64,000 bases of DNA from Nocardioides sp. NBC_00368 (GTDB taxonomy: Bacteria > Actinomycetota > Actinomycetes > Propionibacteriales > Nocardioidaceae), in NCBI RefSeq assembly GCF_036090055.1, contig NZ_CP107970.1, positions 6,095,513 to 6,159,512 on the forward strand, in the 5' to 3' direction. The notes beneath the pieces were generated by a model, which saw nothing but the letters and a program-made list of their open reading frames with translations, had not been told where the DNA came from and searched no databases. A program made the translations under genes and the position numbers. Of this stretch, positions 16,389-24,690 are shown piece after piece (position 1 is the stretch's first letter; each line of letters opens with the position of its first letter).

Positions 16389-17930
16389 TCAGGCCCGGCT
16401 GTCGGGCCCCTCGTCGTCGCGGGGGCCGCCGCCCGTCGCCTCTTCGGCGATCGGGCGCTCGGCCCTGATCGGGATCGCGCCGGTGTGGCCCTCGCGCTCG
16501 AGAGCGATCTGCCGGACGCGGTCACGGACGAGGCGCCAGCCGATCATCAGCGCCGGGATGATGATGGCGAGGGTGGCGACCGTCCAGGTGCCGATCGGGT
16601 AGTCGAAGCCCATCAGGACGAGGACGACCGCGAGGAACACCAGGGTCGCGTATCCGGTCCACGGCGAGCCCCACAGCCGGAAGTCGGGCCGGTACATCAG
16701 ACCCTTCTTCCACCGCCGGTAGAGCTGGATCTGGCAGATCACGATGGTCGCCCAGGACGCGATGATGCCGAGCGCCGACATGTTCAGCACGATCTCGAAC
16801 GCCTGCCCGGGGACGACCGCATTGAGGCCGACGCCGAGGAGGGTGATGCTGCCGGTGAGCAGGATCCCGCCGAACGGCACCCCGTTCCTCGACATCCGGG
16901 CGGTGAAGGCCGGCGCGCTCCCGCTCATCGCCATCGAGCGCAGGATCCGGCCGGTCGAGTAGAGGCCGGCGTTGAGCGAGGACAGTGCCGCGGTCAGCAC
17001 GACGAGGTTCATGATCGTGCCGGAGTTCGCGATCCCGAGCTGGTCGAAGAACGTCACGAACGGGCTCTCGTCGGCCCGATAGGTCGTGTAGGGCAGCAGC
17101 AGCGCCAGCAGCACGAGCGAGCCGACGTAGAAGACCGCGATCCGGGCGATCACCGAGTTGATCGCGCGGGGCATGACCTTCGCCGGCTCGGCGGTCTCAC
17201 CGGCGGCGGTGCCGACGAGCTCGACCGCGGCGTACGCGAAGACGACGCCGGACACGACGATGACCAGCGGGAGCGCGCCGACCGGGAAGAGCCCGCCGTT
17301 GTCGAGGACCATGCCGATACCGGTCTCCTGGCCGTTCAGCTCCTCGCGACCGGCGAGCACGATCATCCCCAGCACCAGGAAGCCCAGCAGCGCGACCACC
17401 TTGATCAGCGCTGCCCAGAACTCCAGCTCGCCGAAGAGCTTCACCGAGATCAGGTTCATCGAGAGCACGACGGCGAGCGCGACGAGCGCGATCACCCATT
17501 GCGGGACGACCTCGAAGGTGCCCCAGAAGTGCACGTACGTCGCGATCGCCGTGACGTCGACGATCGAGGTCATCGCCCAGTTCAGGAAGTACATCCAGCC
17601 GGCGGCGAACGCGGCCGGCTCACCCAGGAACTCACGCGCGTAGGAGACGAACGACCCCGACGACGGTCGGTGCAGCACGAGCTCGCCGAGCGCGCGCAGG
17701 ATGAGGAAGACGAAGACGCCGCAGAAGGCGTAGACGAGGAACAGGCCGGGCCCTGCCTCGTGCAGGCGGCCGCCCGCGCCCAGGAACAGGCCGGTGCCGA
17801 TGGCGCCGCCGATCGCGATCATCTGCAGCTGCCGCGGGCTGAGGCTCTTGTGGTAGCCCTCGTCCTCGTCCGTCAGGCCGACCGCCTGGTGGCCGGCCGG
17901 GTCGATGGTCTGGTCGTCGGTGTCGGTCAT
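16389..17930 (-). CDS. Amino acid permease (APC superfamily, AAT family)
   Basis: A 513-residue transporter with 12 hydrophobic segments that imports an amino acid by H+ symport. QMIAIGGAIGTGLFLGAGGRLHEAGP (residues ~37-62) is the AAT family signature in helix 1. GELEFWAALIKVVALL and the FVYA-like central helices follow. It has hydrophilic tails at both ends. The ATG at 17930 overlaps the stop of an upstream small membrane gene (ATGA). Closest well-known types are GabP, CycA and AnsP; the substrate cannot be read. Confidence 0.92.
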   Translation of the reverse strand: MTDTDDQTIDPAGHQAVGLTDEDEGYHKSLSPRQLQMIAIGGAIGTGLFLGAGGRLHEAGPGLFLVYAFCGVFVFLILRALGELVLHRPSSGSFVSYAREFLGEPAAFAAGWMYFLNWAMTSIVDVTAIATYVHFWGTFEVVPQWVIALVALAVVLSMNLISVKLFGELEFWAALIKVVALLGFLVLGMIVLAGREELNGQETGIGMVLDNGGLFPVGALPLVIVVSGVVFAYAAVELVGTAAGETAEPAKVMPRAINSVIARIAVFYVGSLVLLALLLPYTTYRADESPFVTFFDQLGIANSGTIMNLVVLTAALSSLNAGLYSTGRILRSMAMSGSAPAFTARMSRNGVPFGGILLTGSITLLGVGLNAVVPGQAFEIVLNMSALGIIASWATIVICQIQLYRRWKKGLMYRPDFRLWGSPWTGYATLVFLAVVLVLMGFDYPIGTWTVATLAIIIPALMIGWRLVRDRVRQIALEREGHTGAIPIRAERPIAEEATGGGPRDDEGPDSRA

Positions 17931-18142
17931 CGGCTCGCTCCAGGTCCGGAGTGGGGTGGCTCGGGCACGTCCTTGAACAGCAGCCAGCCGCCGACCACGG
18001 CGATGACCGCCGCGGCCGCGTAGCCGATCAGCGACCACCAGCCCAGATGCAGGTAGGCCGTCACCCCGACGATCGCCAACGCGAGGAACACCATCACCAT
18101 GCCGATGATCGGCGTCCGTGGCCTGTACGGATCCCGTGCCAT
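17927..18142 (-). CDS. Small two-helix membrane protein coupled to the permease
   Basis: A 71-residue protein: a basic N-terminus (MARDPYRPRTP), two transmembrane helices (about 12-31 and 36-56) and a Pro-rich cytoplasmic end. Its TGA overlaps the permease ATG by four bases, and GAGGTGAT precedes its own ATG. Tight coupling suggests an accessory subunit or assembly factor for the permease. I know no named family. The longer upstream frame to 18346 is not supported. Confidence 0.7.
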   Translation of the reverse strand: MARDPYRPRTPIIGMVMVFLALAIVGVTAYLHLGWWSLIGYAAAAVIAVVGGWLLFKDVPEPPHSGPGASR

Positions 18143-18263
18143 TGCGATCACCTCACCCGCAGGGCCCCCGATGGCCCCGCTCCGGTGACCCATTAGAGCG
18201 CATCGAGCGCCTACTGGCGGTGACCGGACGTCGCCCGGCGTTTCCGTTCCAGAGGGCGGCGAA

Positions 18264-18288
18264 TAACTGTAAGGTCGCTTTACAGTTA
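18264..18288 (+). promoter_or_regulatory. Nine-base inverted repeat before the GH16 gene
   Basis: TAACTGTAA (18264-18272) and TTACAGTTA (18280-18288) are perfect inverted arms around a seven-base spacer, 21 bases before the start codon. The shape fits a dimeric repressor operator over the promoter. No adjacent regulator gene is present, so the protein that binds it is unknown. Confidence 0.6.
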
Positions 18289-18309
18289 ACCCCCATGAAG
18301 GAGCGTTCG

Positions 18310-19173
18310 ATGCGTAGCTCGAGGATCCGCACCATCCGCACCACACTCACCATGACCGCAGCCCTGGCCCTCGTCCTGGTCGCCCCGTTGGCCGCGCCGG
18401 CCGCGGTGCCCGACCCGGAGGCCGGCGCGTCCCGGGCCGGAGAGGTGGAGGCCGCCGCCCTGACCTGGTCCGACGAGTTCGACGGGCCCGCCGGCAGCGC
18501 GCCCAACCCCGCCAACTGGAACCACGAGACGGGCGGGGGTGGCTGGGGCAACAACGAGCTGCAGACCTACACCGACTCCCGCGACAACTCCGCCCTCGAC
18601 GGCAACGGCAACCTGGTCATCACCGCCCGGCAGAGCGGTGGCGGCTACACCTCGGCCCGCCTCACCACCAAGGGCAAGGTCCAGCCGAAGTTCGGACGGC
18701 TCGAGGCGCGCATCCAGATCCCGCGCGGGCAGGGCATCTGGCCGGCGTTCTGGATGCTGGGCGGCCAGTTCCCGAACACGCCGTGGCCCAACGCCGGTGA
18801 GATCGACATCATGGAGAACGTCGGCTACGAGCCCCACCTCGTCCATGGCACCCTGCACGGCCCGGGCTACTCCGGCGGCAACGGCATCACCGGGCAGTAC
18901 ATGCACCCGCAGGGCTGGTCCTTCGCCGACACCTTCCACACCTTCGCCATCGACTGGCGGCCCGGCTCGATCACCTGGTCCGTCGACGGGGTCGCCTACC
19001 AGACCTTCACCACGGCCAGCACCGGGGCCAACCCCTGGGTCTTCGACCAGCCGTTCTTCTTCATCCTCAACGTCGCGGTCGGCGGCAACTGGCCCGGCAA
19101 CCCCGACGGCACGACCCAGTTCCCGCAGCGCATGGTCGTGGACTACGTACGCGTCTACGACTCCCAGCTCTAG
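18310..19173 (+). CDS. Secreted glycoside hydrolase family 16 (endo-beta-1,3-glucanase-like)
   Basis: A 287-residue exported hydrolase. The signal peptide ends near residue 35-45 (PLAAPAA...). The GH16 jelly-roll follows: TWSDEFDG at the start, GRLEARIQIPRGQGIWPAFWMLG, and the catalytic AGEIDIMENVG, whose two Glu residues are nucleophile and acid/base. The MEN(V/I) form is typical of laminarinases. The ATG at 18310 is chosen because AAGGAG lies seven bases upstream; the ATG at 18295 has none. Its stop codon overlaps that of the convergent transporter gene in CTAG. Confidence 0.92.
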   Translation: MRSSRIRTIRTTLTMTAALALVLVAPLAAPAAVPDPEAGASRAGEVEAAALTWSDEFDGPAGSAPNPANWNHETGGGGWGNNELQTYTDSRDNSALDGNGNLVITARQSGGGYTSARLTTKGKVQPKFGRLEARIQIPRGQGIWPAFWMLGGQFPNTPWPNAGEIDIMENVGYEPHLVHGTLHGPGYSGGNGITGQYMHPQGWSFADTFHTFAIDWRPGSITWSVDGVAYQTFTTASTGANPWVFDQPFFFILNVAVGGNWPGNPDGTTQFPQRMVVDYVRVYDSQL

Positions 19174-19937
19174 GCGGTGACCGGGCCGAGGAAGCGGATG
19201 ACGACGCCCTCGTCGTGGTGCACCCGGGCGCGGACTCCGTAGACCTCGGCGATGAGCGACTCGGTCAGCACCTCGGCGGGCGGGCCTCCGGCCACGACGC
19301 GGCCCTCGGCGAGCACGAAGACCTGGTCGCAGTAGGCGGCGGCGAGGTTGAGGTCGTGCAGGGCGACGAGGCAGGTCGTGGGCATCCGGCGGACCAGTGC
19401 GAGCAGCGCCAGCTGGTGACGTACGTCGAGGTGGTTCGTCGGCTCGTCCAGGAGCAGGATGTCCGGCTCCTGGGCGAGCGCCCGGGCGATCTGCGTACGC
19501 TGCCGCTCGCCGCCCGACAGGGTCGAGAAGCGCTGCTCGAGGCGGTCGGCGATCCCAGCATGGGCGGCGGCCTCCTCGATGACGGCGCGGTCCTGGGCGC
19601 TGTCGGGCGCCCAGGCCGGGCGGTGCGGGATCCGGCCGAGGGCGACGACGTCGCGTACGCGGAGGTCCTGGCTGGTCGCGGGCTCCTGCTCGACGACGGC
19701 GAGCCGGCGCGCGAGGCGGCGCCGGGACATGCCGCCGAGCGGGCTGCCGTCGAGCAGGACGTCGCCCGAGTCCGGCGGCCGGAGCCCGGCCAGGATCCGG
19801 ATCAGCGAGGACTTCCCGGACCCGTTGGGCCCGAGCAGGCCGACGGTGGCGCCGTCCTCGACCTGGAGGGACACGTCGTCGACGACGAGTCGGCCGCGGG
19901 GAGCCCAGCTGACCCGGCCGGCCTCGAGCGCGGTCAT
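19170..19937 (-). CDS. btuD: Corrinoid/iron-chelate ABC transporter, ATP-binding protein
   Basis: A 255-residue ABC ATPase of the FecE/BtuD group that powers import through the adjacent permease. Walker A GPNGSGKS at 36-43, signature LSGGERQR, Walker B ILLLDEPTNHLD and the switch His in ALHDLNLAA are intact. The ATG overlaps the permease stop by four bases (ATGA). The upstream cobalamin riboswitch makes corrinoid import the best assignment; by sequence alone a siderophore transporter could not be excluded. Confidence 0.9.
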   Translation of the reverse strand: MTALEAGRVSWAPRGRLVVDDVSLQVEDGATVGLLGPNGSGKSSLIRILAGLRPPDSGDVLLDGSPLGGMSRRRLARRLAVVEQEPATSQDLRVRDVVALGRIPHRPAWAPDSAQDRAVIEEAAAHAGIADRLEQRFSTLSGGERQRTQIARALAQEPDILLLDEPTNHLDVRHQLALLALVRRMPTTCLVALHDLNLAAAYCDQVFVLAEGRVVAGGPPAEVLTESLIAEVYGVRARVHHDEGVVIRFLGPVTA

Positions 19938-20953
19938 CGCCGCGCCCTCATCAGCACCAGCGCGAAGGCCGGCACCCCGACCAGCGCGGTCGCCACCCCG
20001 ACGGGGAGCTCTTCGGGGTCGATCACGGTCCGGGCCGCGGTGTCGACCCAGATCAGGAAGATCGCGCCGAGCAGCGCGGTGGCCGGGAGCAGCAGCCGGT
20101 GCCCGACCCCGACCAGGGCGCGGGCCAGGTGGGGGAGGACCAGCCCGACGAATCCGATCGCGCCCGAGGTCGCGACGATGACGGCCGTCATCAGCGCCGT
20201 CAGCACCAGCAGCACCGCCCGGATGCGCGCGACGTCGACGCCGAGCGAGGCCGCCGCGTCGTTGCCGAACGCGAACGCGTCCAGCCAGCCGGCGCCGACG
20301 ACGCAGCAGAGCAGCCCGCCGAGCACGATCACCCCGCACACGAGTACGTCGGTCCAGCTGGCCGAGGAGAGCGACCCGAGCAGCCAGAACAGCACCCCGC
20401 GGGTCTGCTCGGCATCGGCTGCGGTGAACACGATGAACGAGGTGAGCGCCGAGAAGAGCTGGGTCGCCGCGATGCCGGCCAGGATGAGCCGGTCGGTGGT
20501 GCCGCCGGCGAGCGAGGCGAGCAGCAGCACCAGGGCGAACGAGGCGAGCGCACCGGCGAACGCCCCGGTGGAGAGCCCGATCGCGCCCGAGCCGACGCCG
20601 AGGACGACGATCGAGACCGCGCCGGTGGAGGCACCCGAGGAGATGCCGAGCACGAACGGGTCGGCGAGCGGGTTGCGCAGCAGCGACTGCAGGATGATCC
20701 CGCAGATGGCGAGACCCGCACCGCAGATCCCCGCGAGCAACGTACGCGGCAGCCGCAGGTCCCACACGATGCTCTGCTGCAGCAGCGTCAGCTCGGAGGA
20801 CCCGAGCCCGGCCCGGTCGGCCACGACGCCGTAGACGTCGGCGATGCTCAGGTCGGAGGGGCCGACGGTGATGGCGCCCGCCACCGAGGCGACCACCACC
20901 AGGGGAGCCAGGGCCAGCAGGACGCCGGCGCGGGGGACGCGGCGCGCCGACAT
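19934..20953 (-). CDS. btuC: Corrinoid ABC transporter permease (FecCD/BtuC family)
   Basis: A 339-residue permease with about ten transmembrane helices that forms a homodimeric channel. Family signatures: RLPRTLLAGICGAGLAICGIILQSLLRNPLADPFVLGISSGAS-type segment near residues 65-105 and GFVGLVLPHLAR (the cytoplasmic coupling helix region) near 265. GTTDRLILAGIAA is also present. Only one permease gene is found, as in BtuCDF. The ATG at 20953 overlaps the upstream stop by one base (TGATG). Confidence 0.9.
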   Translation of the reverse strand: MSARRVPRAGVLLALAPLVVVASVAGAITVGPSDLSIADVYGVVADRAGLGSSELTLLQQSIVWDLRLPRTLLAGICGAGLAICGIILQSLLRNPLADPFVLGISSGASTGAVSIVVLGVGSGAIGLSTGAFAGALASFALVLLLASLAGGTTDRLILAGIAATQLFSALTSFIVFTAADAEQTRGVLFWLLGSLSSASWTDVLVCGVIVLGGLLCCVVGAGWLDAFAFGNDAAASLGVDVARIRAVLLVLTALMTAVIVATSGAIGFVGLVLPHLARALVGVGHRLLLPATALLGAIFLIWVDTAARTVIDPEELPVGVATALVGVPAFALVLMRARR

Positions 20954-22017
20954 CAGCGGAGGCCGAGGGCGGCCAGCTGGTCGGCGACGTTCTCGACCGC
21001 GTAGACGGTGCGGATCGAGGGGTTGAGCTCGGCGCCGGAGACCGTCACGAAGCGGTCGTTGCGGACCGCGTCCATCCGGGCGGTGACCGGGTTGCTCTTC
21101 AGGTAGTCGATCTTGGCGCGGGCCGTCTCGGCGGTCTGGCTCTTGCGGGTCAGGTCGCCGAGGACGATGACGTCGGGGTTGCGCTCGGCGACGGTCTCCC
21201 AGTTGATCTGCGGCCACTCGTCGGTGGTGTCGTCGAAGACGTTCTCCACACCGAGGGTGCGGCCGATGATGCCGGGGCCGCCGCAGCAGCCGGCCAGGTA
21301 GGGCGACTCGGAGTTCGCGAACCAGTACATCGCGCTCACCTCGCCGGCGGGTGCCTTCGTCCGGGCGGCCTCCAGCCGCTGCGACAGGTCGGCGACCAGC
21401 TTCTCGCCGCGGTCGGGGACGCCGAAGATCCGCGCCAGGTCGGTGATCTCCTGGAAGATCGTCTCGATCTCGAGAGGGTCGAGACGGGTGCCGTCGTCGT
21501 CGCCCTCGTTGTCCTTGACGCACTCGGCGGGGGAGAGGTAGGAGCCGACGCCCAGCTTCTCCAGGTCCTCCGGCGTGGTCACCCCACCCTCGCCCAGGGT
21601 GCTGATGAAGGAGGCGGTGACGAAGTCGGGCTCGGCCTCCAGTACGCGCTCGTAGGAGGGCCAGTCGTCAGCGAGCCGGGGGACGCGCTCGTTGTCCTCG
21701 GCGAGCGAGTCGAGCACCGGGTCGGTCCACACCGCGGTGCCGGCCATCCGGTCGGCGAGGCCGAGCGAGAGCAGGATCTCGGTGGAACCCTGGTTGAGCG
21801 AGACCGCCCGCTCGGGTGGCGCCTCGAGGGTGATCTCGCGACCGCAGTTGGTCAGCGTGAACGGGAAGCCGGCAGCGTCGCCGGCGTCGGCCGCCGCCTG
21901 CTGCGCGCCGGAGGGCTGGCCGGCTCCGCAGCCGACCAGTGCGGCGCCGAGCACCAGCACGGCGCTCGCGGCGACCGTTCGGATCAGGGTCGGTCGGATG
22001 GTGCGAGACAGGTGCAC
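20953..22017 (-). CDS. btuF: Corrinoid ABC transporter substrate-binding lipoprotein (BtuF-like)
   Basis: A 354-residue class III periplasmic-binding-type protein. The type II signal peptide ends at VGCGAG, so the mature protein is a lipoprotein. The LNCGREITLEAPPERAVSLNQGSTEILLSLGL-like N-terminal lobe and the later NPDVIVLGDL segment define the PBP2/BtuF-FecB fold. The GTG at 22017 has GAGGAC six bases upstream. It is first in the btuFCD operon and lies 66 bases downstream of the riboswitch. Confidence 0.9.
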   Translation of the reverse strand: MHLSRTIRPTLIRTVAASAVLVLGAALVGCGAGQPSGAQQAAADAGDAAGFPFTLTNCGREITLEAPPERAVSLNQGSTEILLSLGLADRMAGTAVWTDPVLDSLAEDNERVPRLADDWPSYERVLEAEPDFVTASFISTLGEGGVTTPEDLEKLGVGSYLSPAECVKDNEGDDDGTRLDPLEIETIFQEITDLARIFGVPDRGEKLVADLSQRLEAARTKAPAGEVSAMYWFANSESPYLAGCCGGPGIIGRTLGVENVFDDTTDEWPQINWETVAERNPDVIVLGDLTRKSQTAETARAKIDYLKSNPVTARMDAVRNDRFVTVSGAELNPSIRTVYAVENVADQLAALGLR

Positions 22018-22083
22018 GTCGGTCCTCGAGCGGGTCGCGGGCTGGTGCGCGTCGCCCGTGCTGACCGGCAGCGGTCTGCTGCA

Positions 22084-22245
22084 GGGCCAGCAGGTCTTCG
22101 GACTCGGGATCGACCGGCGCGAGACGCCTTCCCAGACCCGAGGGCCCAGTGGCACAGTGTCCCGTCCGTCACCCACACCGCTGCGCGTCAGTCCCGGACT
22201 CTCACCGGGTTCCCGTGCCGGGACTACGTCCCGAGCGGCTGGCCC
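22084..22245 (-). promoter_or_regulatory. Cobalamin riboswitch
   Basis: Read on the minus strand. The P1 stem pairs GGGCCAGC (22245-22238) with GCTGGCCC (22091-22084). Inside are the conserved core GGGAACCCGGTGAGAGTCC (about 22213-22195), a GCCACTGG segment (about 22154-22147), CTGGGAAGGCG (about 22135-22125), and the B12 box GAGTCCGAAGACCTGC (about 22105-22090). These are the diagnostic blocks of adenosylcobalamin riboswitches in this order. A small GCAGC/GCTGC hairpin at 22068-22082 just downstream may be the expression platform. It predicts repression of btuFCD when corrinoid is abundant. Confidence 0.92.
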
Positions 22246-22286
22246 GAAGACCGTAGCAGGCGCGCCCGCCCGCCGCCGTGACGCCC

Positions 22287-22985
22287 TCAGCCCTCGCGAT
22301 GGGCGCTGAGCCCGTCCTGCCCGGGCGCAACCGAGTCGTGGAGCTTGATCGTGTGGTCGTACTGCTCCTCGACCATCGGCCGGTAGGCGATCCGCGGCTC
22401 CGTCATCACGCCCTCGAGACGTACGCTCAGGTCGGCCTCGATCCGTGCCATGACCTCGGCGTCGACGAGGTCGGCGTCGGTGATCAGGTGCGGACGCAGC
22501 GGGTCCATCCCGGTGTACCAGAACGTGCCGTGCAGCAGCGGCCACAGGACGTCCTCGATGTGGCCGCTGATCCCGCGCGGGCCCAGGGTCGCGGCCCGGT
22601 CGCCGGCCGTGACGATGGTCAGGGCGCGCTTGCCGGCCAGGCCGCCCTTGCCGTACTTGAGCGGCTTGCCGGTCTCCGGATCCGGTACGTCGAAGGCGAA
22701 CCCCGACTCGAAGACCCGGTCGATCCAGCCCTTGAGGATGGCCGGCACCGAATACCACCACAGCGGGAACTGCACGACCAGCAGATCTGCCTCCCGCAGG
22801 CGGTCCTGGTGGTGGCGTACGTCGGCCTCGCCCCGTTCCACCAGAAGTGGATTGAAACCTTCTCGATAGAGGTCGATCTCGTCGACGGTCCAGCCGGTCG
22901 CGACGAGAGCGTTCCGGCCCGCCTCCTGCAACCGTCCGTTGAGGGACGACGCGTGCGGATGTGCCCATACCCAGAGTGCGTGCAT
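22287..22985 (-). CDS. NAD(P)H quinone oxidoreductase, flavodoxin-like fold
   Basis: A 232-residue flavoprotein of the NQO1/KefF-like family that reduces quinones or similar acceptors by two electrons. HPHASSLNGRLQ near residues 9-20 is the FMN/FAD phosphate loop. DLLVVQFPLWWYSVPAILKGWIDRVFESGFAFD is the family signature (around 68-100). GRRGISGH-like GPRGISGH follows. The ATG at 22985 starts directly at the first beta strand; the longer frame to 23078 adds unrelated residues. It lies upstream of the riboswitch on the same strand and seems independent of it. Confidence 0.88.
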   Translation of the reverse strand: MHALWVWAHPHASSLNGRLQEAGRNALVATGWTVDEIDLYREGFNPLLVERGEADVRHHQDRLREADLLVVQFPLWWYSVPAILKGWIDRVFESGFAFDVPDPETGKPLKYGKGGLAGKRALTIVTAGDRAATLGPRGISGHIEDVLWPLLHGTFWYTGMDPLRPHLITDADLVDAEVMARIEADLSVRLEGVMTEPRIAYRPMVEEQYDHTIKLHDSVAPGQDGLSAHREG

Positions 22986-23096
22986 GGGTCTCTGAACGCG
23001 GTCTGACGCGGCAGGATTCCCGCCTGGATGTGGGTGGGCGTCGTGCCGGTCTGACCACAAAGTCCGAACCTCGCTCAAATTAGCGGCCGAAGAGTG

Positions 23097-23148
23097 TTGA
23101 CGTATGTGATTGCCATCACTAGCGTAAACCAGGCTTGAAACCTTTCAA
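23097..23148 (+). promoter_or_regulatory. Promoter and LacI operator of the rhamnose importer operon
   Basis: TTGACG at 23097-23102, 17 bases, TAGCGT at 23120-23125. The operator TTGAAACCTTTCAA at 23135-23148 overlaps the expected start of transcription. The identical 14-mer and the same promoter core recur before the rhamnose isomerase gene. Confidence 0.75.
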
Positions 23149-23163
23149 TTCGAGGAGCTGCCC

Positions 23164-24690
23164 ATGCCGGACACACCCGCCGCACTGGAGCTGCGGGACG
23201 TGGCCAAGTCGTTCGGCCCCGTACGCGCCCTCCGGTCTGGAAGCCTCCGGGTCGAGGCCGGATCCATCCACGCGCTCGTGGGGGAGAACGGAGCCGGGAA
23301 GTCGACCCTGGTCAAGATCGTCGCCGGGCTCTACCGCCGCGACGCCGGCGACTATCTGCTCTCCGGGGAGCAGGTCGACTTCCGCAACACCGCCGAGGCC
23401 AAGCAGGCCGGCGTCGCGGTCATCTACCAGGAGCCGACCCTCTTCCCCGACCTCTCGGTCACCGAGAACATCTTCATGGGACGCCAGCCGACCAACCGCT
23501 GGGGCAGGATCGACCGTGCCGCTATGCGCACCGAGGTCATCGAGCTCTTCGCCCGGCTCGGCGTGCCGATCGAGCCCGACCGCCCGACCGAGGGTCTCTC
23601 GATCGCCGACCAGCAGCTGATCGAGATCGCCAAGGCGCTCTCGCTCGACGCCAAGGTCCTGATCATGGACGAGCCGACCGCGGCCCTGTCGGGCAACGAG
23701 GTCGAGCGACTGATGACCGTGGCGCGCACGCTGCGCGACCAGGGCTGCGCCGTCGTGTTCATCTCGCACCGCTTCGACGAGGTGTTCGCGCTGTGCGACA
23801 CCATCACGGTGATGCGCGACGGCGCCTACATCTCCACCGACCCGATCGCCGCGGTCACCGAGGACGAGATCGTCCAGCGACTGGTCGGGCGCGAGGTCTC
23901 CGACCTCTACCCGAAGCTCGAGGCCACCGTCGGCAAGCCCCTGCTCGAGGTCAGCGGCCTCACCCGCACCGGCCTGTTCCAGGACATCAGCCTCACCGTC
24001 CGCGAAGGTGAGATCGTCGGCCTGGCCGGCCTCGTCGGTGCCGGGCGCAGCGAGGTCGCCCAGGCGATCTTCGGCGTCGACCCCTACGAGAGCGGTGAGG
24101 TGACCCTCGACGGGCGGCCGGTCCCGCCGGGTGACCCGCGACGCGCGATCGAGATGGGACTGGCCTTCGTCCCCGAGGACCGCCGCCAGCACGGCCTCGT
24201 CCTGGACGCACCGATCTCGCGCAACATCACGCTTCCGACGAGCGGCCGGCTCGCCCGCACCGGGCTGATCAGCACCGGCATCGAGAACCGCTCGGCCGCC
24301 GACTGGGCCGCCCGGCTCGAGGTCAAGGCCGCGACCCTCGACACCCTCGCCGGCACCCTCTCGGGCGGCAACCAGCAGAAGGTCGTCCTGGCCAAGTGGC
24401 TCTCCACCCAGCCGAAGGTGCTGATCATCGACGAGCCCACCCGAGGCATCGACGTCGGCACCAAGTCCGAGGTGCACCGACTGCTCTCCACGCTCGCGCA
24501 GGAGGGCCTCGGGATCCTGATGATCTCCTCCGAGCTCCCCGAGGTGCTCGGGATGGCCGACCGCGTGATCGTCCTCAGCGAGGGTCACCAGACGGCCGAG
24601 CTGAGCCGCGAGGAGGCGACCCCCGAGGCCGTCATGCGCGCGGCGACGGCCCACCACTCCACCACCCTGAACGTCAGCGAGGCATCATGA
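23164..24690 (+). CDS. rhaT: Rhamnose ABC transporter, double ATP-binding protein
   Basis: A 508-residue sugar ABC ATPase with two fused nucleotide-binding domains, as in RbsA/XylG. Walker A GENGAGKST at 40-48 and LSGGNQQKVVLAKWL with IIDEPTRGIDVG in the second half are clear. The first domain's signature (GLSIADQQLIEIAKAL) is degenerate, as is usual in this class. It drives sugar import together with two permeases and a lipoprotein. Rhamnose is assigned because the promoter and operator match those of the catabolic genes. The stop overlaps the next start (ATGA). Confidence 0.9.
   Translation: MPDTPAALELRDVAKSFGPVRALRSGSLRVEAGSIHALVGENGAGKSTLVKIVAGLYRRDAGDYLLSGEQVDFRNTAEAKQAGVAVIYQEPTLFPDLSVTENIFMGRQPTNRWGRIDRAAMRTEVIELFARLGVPIEPDRPTEGLSIADQQLIEIAKALSLDAKVLIMDEPTAALSGNEVERLMTVARTLRDQGCAVVFISHRFDEVFALCDTITVMRDGAYISTDPIAAVTEDEIVQRLVGREVSDLYPKLEATVGKPLLEVSGLTRTGLFQDISLTVREGEIVGLAGLVGAGRSEVAQAIFGVDPYESGEVTLDGRPVPPGDPRRAIEMGLAFVPEDRRQHGLVLDAPISRNITLPTSGRLARTGLISTGIENRSAADWAARLEVKAATLDTLAGTLSGGNQQKVVLAKWLSTQPKVLIIDEPTRGIDVGTKSEVHRLLSTLAQEGLGILMISSELPEVLGMADRVIVLSEGHQTAELSREEATPEAVMRAATAHHSTTLNVSEAS

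Noticed and set aside
23040..23163. CRP-like site in the rhamnose importer promoter (TGTGATTGCCATCAC)
   Set aside because: TGTGAT and ATCAC form a partial CRP-type palindrome at about 23106-23119, but it lies inside the promoter spacer, the arms are incomplete, and it is not repeated before the other two rha promoters.
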